From: Hofstenia miamia | Lineage: Eukaryota > Xenacoelomorpha > Acoela | Direction of reading: 5' to 3' | NCBI GenBank assembly: GCA_004352715.1 | Contig: SCFE01000001.1 | Span: 2,691,482-2,755,481 of the forward strand | DNA: 64,000 nucleotides | Part shown: piece by piece, positions 57,300 through 64,000 of the stretch | How the letters are laid out: each line of letters opens with the position of its first letter | Numbering within the stretch: the first letter of the stretch is position 1 | Notes under the pieces: generated by a model | Told to the model about the DNA's origin: nothing | The model's input: only the letters and a program-made list of their open reading frames with translations | The model's database searches: none | Made by a program: the position numbers and the translations under genes

Positions 57300-58544
57300 G
57301 AAACAAACAATGATACCAATTGGCAGGCGTAAATCGTTTTCTATTATCAGGTATGATAGTTTTGTTCACTGAAAGTGGTCTTTCCACGCCTACAGACGCT
57401 ATGGGGCAACCTTCGGTAGTGAGCTTCGCTTCTTCGGTGTTGAGGTTTTCTAGCTCATTTTTCTTATATGCTCTGCAATCCCTTGTTTTTCACCAAAACT
57501 TCAATTTTTTGCAAAATTTAAAGTTTACTTCGGCCAGATAAATAGCTGCCATCGCCCTTTTGGAGAAATTGTTCTCTTCTGAAGGGTTTTTAGCAATTCC
57601 GATATGCAAAAATATCGGTGAATAATAGTTTTGATCGATAATTTCACTTCAGTGTTGGCGAGCAGGTCCTTTGCTTGTCTGATGCATTGATTGGAGGTGT
57701 CAATCATCTTTAGCCCAGAAAAATTATTGTTTATATATTGTAGGGAGTCAAACCAAGCACCCCATCATGTTACTTCTTTGTGCATCAGAATTCCTTTCTC
57801 TTTAAGTTGGTTTCTGCGCAATGGTGCTTTGTTAAAAAATGCGCTTGATAGCAGCAACCAGCGAGTCGATAGTAGAATTGTTCACCAGAATTTGCTCACA
57901 TGCACGATGTATAGCATGAGCCAAGCATGTCACATGCGTCAACTTAGCATCAATACTTGCAAACTTTCCACTGCTTTCTTCATGTAAGCCGCCCCATCCG
58001 TGATACAAGCCAAGAAACACTTTGAAATCTTCATGATCAAATGTCGCTATTACTGCATTTGCCACGTAGTGTCCCCATAGAATCTGTCGTCTCATCCACA
58101 GAAACCATTTATTCTTCAGAGCAAATGATCTTTTGAATTCCAGGAATTTAGATTCAAACAAAAAATGTACGTAGTTGAGGCGGATAGATGATTCCGAAGG
58201 CGTCGGCTTCTTTGTCCACTTGCAAGAATTCGGGCCACTGTTTTATTAAGTGTTGAGAAGAATATTGGCAGCTGTGGACATTTCAGCAATATCGTTAAAA
58301 TATTCCCTTTCCGATGTGAAAGAATCAGTAATAGGCGTTACTGGATTGCTCGAACCAGCTTCCTGCTACGCAGCACGCCCTGGGTTTCAATGAATCGATA
58401 TGTTTCTTAATCTGAGATTTTCTTGTGAAATACAGTGTCGTTACAGTAGGTATACACTAGAATTCCTCTCGCTGCATGCAAGAATGAAAATTCTGACGTG
58501 TATTTGATTATCAATTGAGTATTTGGGGCCTTTGTTTTCGGCAT
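57300..58544 (-). pseudogene. hAT transposase relic (CGGBP1-like type), near full length
   Basis: Starts with MPKTKAPNTQLIIKYTSEFS at 58544, a typical start of CGGBP1-like hAT proteins. Decayed frames follow: FASIDAKLTHVTCLAHAIHR and ACEQILVNNSTIDSLVAAIK near 57970-57840, a WGAWFDSL-like TRWGTW segment near 57760, and a dimerisation end PIASVGVERPLSVNKTIIPD near 57410-57345. Same broad family as 16596-17535 but only distantly similar. Many stops. Terminal repeats not identified. Confidence 0.8.
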
Positions 58545-59099
58545 CTTGTCAAGAAATGCAGTACCACAGCTACTACACTCTGATATCCAATCAGAAACGA
58601 GGAGCTATATTTTTTGGCGATGTGACAGTGGTGCTATACGTGGCCGCCATTTTTTAGAAATGTGTAGCGTGACTAAAATATCAAGCATTTCTTAGAAAAT
58701 GCCAATTTATCATCATTAAAATGCAAGAACAATATTCACGATAAAGGTCGAACATGAATTTATTATGCATTATATGAAAATATGCATTTATACTAAGCCT
58801 GATCATTAGTATTAAAAATACAAACCGTGCCGGACAAATATCGTGTAACGGCATAGTCAAGTTCTTTAATGTTACTGTACAGCAACTACACTGCTGAATA
58901 ATCTAATTATTTGCACATAGAGGAACCGCAATTGGTCAGCCTTTTTTTATTTATTTTCATTCAGACTCAATGGCACCTCATTTTCCACGCCGACAAAGGC
59001 TTGCAACGAGTTCGCTCTAACTTACTGATTCTCGAATTTTTTCAAAACAGAAGGAAAAAAAATTTTATACAGAATAATGAATAAATATTACAAATTGAA

Positions 59100-59790
59100 C
59101 ATAGCAAAAGGGAGTTTTATTAAATTTTGCCGTGTTTTCCAGCTTTTGGTGGCCGCTTCAATTCCCTGAGGCATTTGTGATAAGACCCCGATTTTTTTAT
59201 TTTTAGTAGCGGAATGCCTCTACCATTTACATTATTTTATATTTGAAGGCTTTTTCGTGGTCATTTTTCGCTTATGTTGAAAATTTCGTCAATTATTTTG
59301 AAGTCAGGAGATTGAGATGCAGTCCTGGAGTAGAGGTACACCTTTTTCACGAATCTTTTAGTAGAAGTGCAGTGTGACAGGAGGCACCATTCTGCTGGAA
59401 AATGAAGTAAACATCCAAAAAAATTTTACAGTCTTTTCATACATTAAGTTTGCTACAGACTGACGATTTTTAAAAAGTCTGCTGTGGATAAGCCCCCTAT
59501 ACCATTATGCTTCGGCCACCGAAGTTTAATGTTTTAGTTGTGGAGTGAATTATATTTGTTTACTGCTCCTTTGGGTCATCTTACATTTTATCTTCGATGG
59601 AGGTGAACGGCAAATTTTTTTTCCACTAAATTTCACATTGGAACTATTTTCACTATATTGCATCATTAAGTTGATCAGACATGTATTCTTAGCAGCCACT
59701 TTAACCAGCACCTCGTATTTAGACAAATTACGTTGCAATGTCTTGGTTGAAACACTCTCAGTACTAGTTCGATCGAGTTTTTTGTAATTT
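59100..59790 (-). pseudogene. Tc1-like transposase relic
   Basis: Minus-strand fragments in Tc1 order: SKYEVLVKVAAKNTCLINLM near 59730, TLNFGGRSIMV near 59530 (family KHGGGSVMVWG), FQQNGASCHTALLL near 59400 (family FQQDNAPCHTA, with the second catalytic Asp lost), then a LHLNLL/SQSPDF-like third-motif region. Several frameshifts and stops; inactive. Confidence 0.75.
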
Positions 59791-60690
59791 CGAGGTTTGA
59801 GAATATAGTAAAATTTATTTTACAATAATTCCGAATTTTGTTCGCTAAAATATTATTATTTGTGTTTAATAAAAAAATTGAAATTTAAAATATTTCAATT
59901 TTACGGTATTTTCGAGTGGATTTTCGATCGAGTTTGAGTTTGAGTTGTGATGATTCTTCCTAACTTTTCCGATCGAGTTTTGCGAGCTTATTCGAGTTCA
60001 AGTTCTTAACATTCCAAGTACTCGAAAAATTAAACCCTGGTCTTGACATTGTTTGAATCATAACAAAACCAACTAAAAGTGAGTAATAATTTGTAAAAAA
60101 ATCGATGGCTCTGTGCGACAAGCGAGCACCGATAAGCTAGATGTCAAAATGATAATTAGTTTCGCAAAAGAAACAATTTCTACTACGGAAAAATTTAAAA
60201 ATCGTATATAGCTAGTTAATCTTCAATTTAATTATAATTTCATCACAATTTAATTCTAATACAATTTTCACACTTATTGTTTAGAAAGAACATAACGCAT
60301 GTCAAATGCCCTAAAAAAGATCTTTTTTAAGAGATGGCATTAATCTTTAATTGCATAATATTAACCTCTTTCAATCCCTTATTTACTATAGAATCTGCAT
60401 TAGGCATGCAAAATAGAATGTGTATGGCAACATTTAATCAGTCCAAATAGATATTCAAAAAGGTTTGTTAAGCATCCACGTCGTTTTCCTCGAAATTTAT
60501 CTTGGTAAGCTAAACCAGTTTGAATGTTACAGGATTTAGCCTTGGATAATTATTATTTTCTATTTCATAATTATTTAGTGCCTAACTAATTACAGCTCGT
60601 GGACTTCATAATTCACATTTTTAGTTTTAAAGGAATGTTTTATAGATTATGTAAATTTTGAATAACCTGTTGATTGCACATCCTGTATAT
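59791..60690. other. VPS53 intron 16, possible hAT end
   Basis: Near 60040 the complement reads CCAGGGTTTAATTTTTCGAG, followed by several ACTCGA/CGATCGAG motifs, as expected for one end of a hAT MITE. I could not find the other end. The rest is AT-rich and featureless. Confidence 0.35.
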
Positions 60691-60699
60691 GACCATTCG

Positions 60700-63000
60700 T
60701 TATTTCTGATAATTGTAAAACCATTTTCATAATTTTCTGCAAATGTTTTTTCTACCTGATTTCCCATTAGTTGTTTGTTTATCGTGTTTCTTCTTTCTTT
60801 CTCTTCACGAACATTTACAATTTTCCTGTGTCTGATATTTGAACTTCTATTGTGAAGATTATTCCCTGATATATCTAACTTTTTATTTTCAATTTATTTT
60901 ATATTTTATGAGTTTAACCTTCGTTTCTATATTATTACTATAACCCATTTGATAGTTCGCAATAGATTCTTTATTTTTATTTCCATCACTTTCTTTTGTA
61001 AAGATCATTAAGTATTAAGAAATTACTTCTTCCTTTATATCTTTCATATATAAACCAAATACAATAGCATCCACATAATTCATTATAACTTTCTAAAAAC
61101 TGAACTATTGTACACAATATTGTCCTTAACATCTTTAGATATTGAAAAAATATCTTCAAATAGGGGTAGACCGAAACTATTTAAGTACTCAAGGTTAACT
61201 GTAGATTAATGGGGTTAAGTTTATTGTGTTTGAGCGTAACTGTTAAACGCAGCTTGGTACCTAAGCCTTTTAGAGTCAACCAACCTATTTAAGGTTAACA
61301 TTTAGGCTTCCCCCTACAGTTATAAAATGCTACCCAATGTGTTTCAGTATTAGAGGAATGGTCTGAAAACCATTACTCTTGTTTTTTGTTATCTCTAGAA
61401 AAGATTCTTATAAGACTACTTACATTCCCCACAGATATTTTAGTATCCTTAAGGTTTTTAATACATTTCATAAATTCTAACTATCATAATTTGAAAGGGG
61501 ATTACTTGCTGCTTTTTTACACGCATTCCTTTCACTTTTGACACAGGACGTTCAATTTTCATACCATTTCCTTAGGTGTATTTATACGCATATGATTTCC
61601 CAGGATTGCTTGTTTTAACCCATTCCCACAGCATTTTTGCTAGAGGCAACCCCTTTTACAAAATCTTTATTAACAACATTTCTTCCTAGAGACCCCAATG
61701 CACAAATAACTAATGGAGCTACTGCATATTTTCCAATTAATGGTGCTGTTGCCATTAAGAGGGTTGCCAGATCCACCAGTTTTTTATTGCATTAATTTAT
61801 TATAGAAATTATAATATCACAACCTTTATTGATTTTTTAGCTTTTTCTAACTGATTAATTTGTTTTTGTGTTTAGAGAAATGGCACATTTTTAAAATACT
61901 TATTTATAGCTTTTTAAATTCATATTGTTGTTGACTCTGAGTTTTTATCCTTTTTGATCAATGTATCAATTGCCCATATGTTAAATTGAAGTTATGCTTT
62001 TTATTTTTAGTGATTGGTATTATTGGGAGTGAAATTAATTTCAAATTTAACCTTTGGGGAGGAAGTTCCCTTTAAAAGGTGAACGTAGTGCGATTTGATG
62101 CTATATTTCCACATAATCAATGCATATAATTTAAATGGATAATGGATCTGCAGGAGCGCCTTGTAAAGTTTATCTAAATCTAATTTCATTCATAGCATTT
62201 CGAGATGTATCTTTTTGTTTAGATCAAATACAATTATTCCATACTTCTCCTTAAAATCAGGTTTAATGAATGTACCTATTGAAAAGTGATCAACATTATT
62301 ATATCGTACAAATTCTGTATATAGTCTTGGAAACTCACTAGTTGGATGAATCTCTACTTGTTTATAAAAATTATCATTTCCTAATTCTAACTGACAACTA
62401 GTTTTCCGTTTACAGCTGGATTAAATATTACAGTCATCTTTTGATAATTAAATATTTATGTGAACTTCGCCAGAAGGTAGAATACTATGTCTTAGACCTC
62501 TGAAAAATTCAACTTTGCTGGGTTAAAAAATTGCATTAACTTCATTTCTATCTCTTAGAAGTTCTATTTTAGCATCATGGTCTTTGTAGAGAAATTCATT
62601 TTCTGCAGTGTTTATATATATGATTCTGCATACACAAGCATGTTGTGCAAATGGGCAATCTTTGAAAAATTTGTAAAATTCGTAGTAGAAATATTGTTAT
62701 ATTCCACAAATGCTCTATTAAATGTGAGCAATAATCGCCACTAATTGTTACATTATATGCTGTAATGTATCCTGCATTATCAAGCTTGGCTTAAGCATTG
62801 TACCAGTTGTAAGGTATTATATTGTAGAATTCTAAACTATAAACTTCTAGCTTTTATTTTGAATATTACTTGCTCCAGGAACTAAAATAGCGGTCTAGAG
62901 ATCAAATCTAATTTATTCATTTTTTTCTAGAATTGTTGGATTTCTGAAGTCATTACTTTATAAATTGGAGTGAAATTTATTTCGTAATTTTTTTAAAAAT
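60700..63000 (-). pseudogene. Polinton/adintovirus-like relic: protease and structural-type genes
   Basis: A decayed minus-strand block. At about 61020-61400 lies an adenovirus-type cysteine protease: the His region (ETHWVAFYN) and the Cys region (YNELCGCYCIWFIYERYKG) are both visible, separated by a 152-bp MITE and a frameshift. Further up (61640-61800) is a hydrophobic stretch (TAPLIGKYAVAPLVICALG), and at about 62000-62800 a protein-like block including KPDFKEKYGIIVFDLNKK, reminiscent of uncharacterised Polinton structural proteins. Stops are frequent, so nothing here is functional. Polymerase and integrase genes were not found. Confidence 0.6.
61163..61314. mobile_element. Tc1/mariner-type MITE inserted in the protease relic
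   Basis: The ends GGGGTAGACCGAAAC and (inverted) GGGGGAAGCCTAAATG, with GGTTAAC-type repeats inside, are flanked by TA on both sides (61161-61162, 61315-61316). At 152 bp it separates the His and Cys regions of the protease relic. Confidence 0.65.
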
Positions 63001-64000
63001 CTTGTCCCTATATTTTCAAAATTAAACTCCTGGGAGTAACTCTTGGAAAACTTTTTCGGAGACAATTGTATCTTCATTCTTTGTTCATTTTGGAGTTTCT
63101 AAGCCATTCTTATCAGTCAAACTCAATAATTTTAGGTTTACTATTAGCTGTTTTATAACATAGGCTCATAATTTAATCATATTGAATTAGCCGTATTACT
63201 TGAATGGAATTTGATTGGACTGATCTAAGAGAAATGTTTAAAAATTAGACCCCAATGATATTTTCATCTTAAAAACTACATTATACCGCTGAATGTGCAA
63301 TATTCTTGAAAAATGATGATAGATTTGTAATTCATTGAAACCAGAAATTTAAATTTGAAAATATTTCAGTTAAATACTGACGGCAACAAATTAAAAGAAA
63401 AATTTTTAGTAAAGGTGACTCCTCTGATGTCCAAATAGGTATTATGAAGTATGTATGTTCAATAAAGCAAACGATGAACATTTTAGTACATATCTAATTT
63501 CTTTAAAGCGAATATGGTCCAATTGAATTTTCAGTAGAGATGTTTTTGTGAGCAGTAAATACGTTTTATTCTATATGATGCCAAGTTTTTATATTATCAC
63601 AATCCTAATGAAATATGTAATCGGCAATTAAATGCAAAAATTTAGCATTAACGTAAAAATACAATTTAAGGCACAAAGGGAACCATTAGATCCTTAACAA
63701 TACTTATTGGCGATCCCCGACGTCAAAACATAAGATGATATAGGGCATGAGCTTAATACTCATTTAGATAAATTGTGGCAAATGAATAATCTGCATTTCT
63801 CTTAACATTTTGGACTATGAAAAAATATTTATATATCATGTTCGTATTTCAACAACTTTTGCCTAAATATTACTTAATAATGAATACACGATCCTTTAAT
63901 ATAGAATAAACAGAATACAACGCATAAACATAACGCATACCTTGATTTTTGCTTTCCATCAATGCCATTTTCTTTCGAGGGAAGTTAGGCATCTTCCCTC
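63001..64000. other. Right edge, no gene recognised
   Basis: AT-rich sequence without supported features. Any remaining VPS53 exons lie further downstream. Confidence 0.45.

Noticed and set aside
1-64000. CRISPR arrays, operons and bacterial insertion sequences
   Set aside because: Introns, TA microsatellites, LINEs and hAT/mariner elements show this is animal nuclear DNA, and no regularly spaced direct repeats were seen.

Overview
This window is animal nuclear DNA: strongly AT-rich, with phase-consistent GT-AG introns, many (TA)n microsatellites, dense DNA-transposon relics (hAT, mariner/Tc1, Mutator-like foldback), non-LTR retrotransposon pieces and sized assembly gaps. An invertebrate is certain in my view. 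An intact mariner of a type I associate with parasitic copepods (sea lice) suggests a crustacean, but that is recollection, not proof.

The window is dominated by one host gene on the + strand, VPS53 (GARP/EARP tethering-complex subunit), from its start codon at 5486 to an exon ending at 54154; its 3' part lies beyond the window. I could place 15 coding exons in order and frame. A sixteenth (exon 14) is present but lies on the minus strand at 19142-19285, inside a 2,245-bp contig bounded by two gaps of exactly 1,000 N. Intron 7 (10606-34782, about 24 kb) holds two unrelated minus-strand genes: a complete seven-exon 4CL/luciferase-like acyl-CoA ligase (22560-27755) and the first coding exon of a CRIP1-like LIM protein (33833-33966).

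Layout: 1-1.7 kb, a foldback element inserted at the 3' end of a tRNA-like gene, then a 372-bp duplication around a gap; 3.6-4.8 kb, a minus-strand LINE reverse transcriptase; 5.5-10.6 kb, VPS53 exons 1-7 with a hAT MITE; 13.7-14.6 kb, a decayed LINE; 16.4-22.1 kb, a hAT element broken by gaps and by the misplaced contig; 22.5-27.8 kb, the ligase gene; 31.1-33.8 kb, a hAT MITE, an intact maT-type mariner and LINE/mariner fragments; 33.8 kb, CRIP1-like; 34.8-43.5 kb, VPS53 exons 8-13; 46.5-52.3 kb, hAT relics and MITEs; 53.8-54.2 kb, VPS53 exons 15-16; 54.9-63 kb, hAT, Tc1 and Polinton-like relics.

The strongest structural result is that the contig at 18536-20780 appears to belong, reverse-complemented, in the (TA)n tract at about 47886-47930. 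That placement puts VPS53 exon 14 in the right order and strand, reunites the two halves of one ZMYM1-like hAT transposase, and leaves the same 5 bp (GTACA) outside both ends of that transposon. No new defence or signalling system was found; the unusual content is transposon biology, a Polinton-like relic and this assembly rearrangement.
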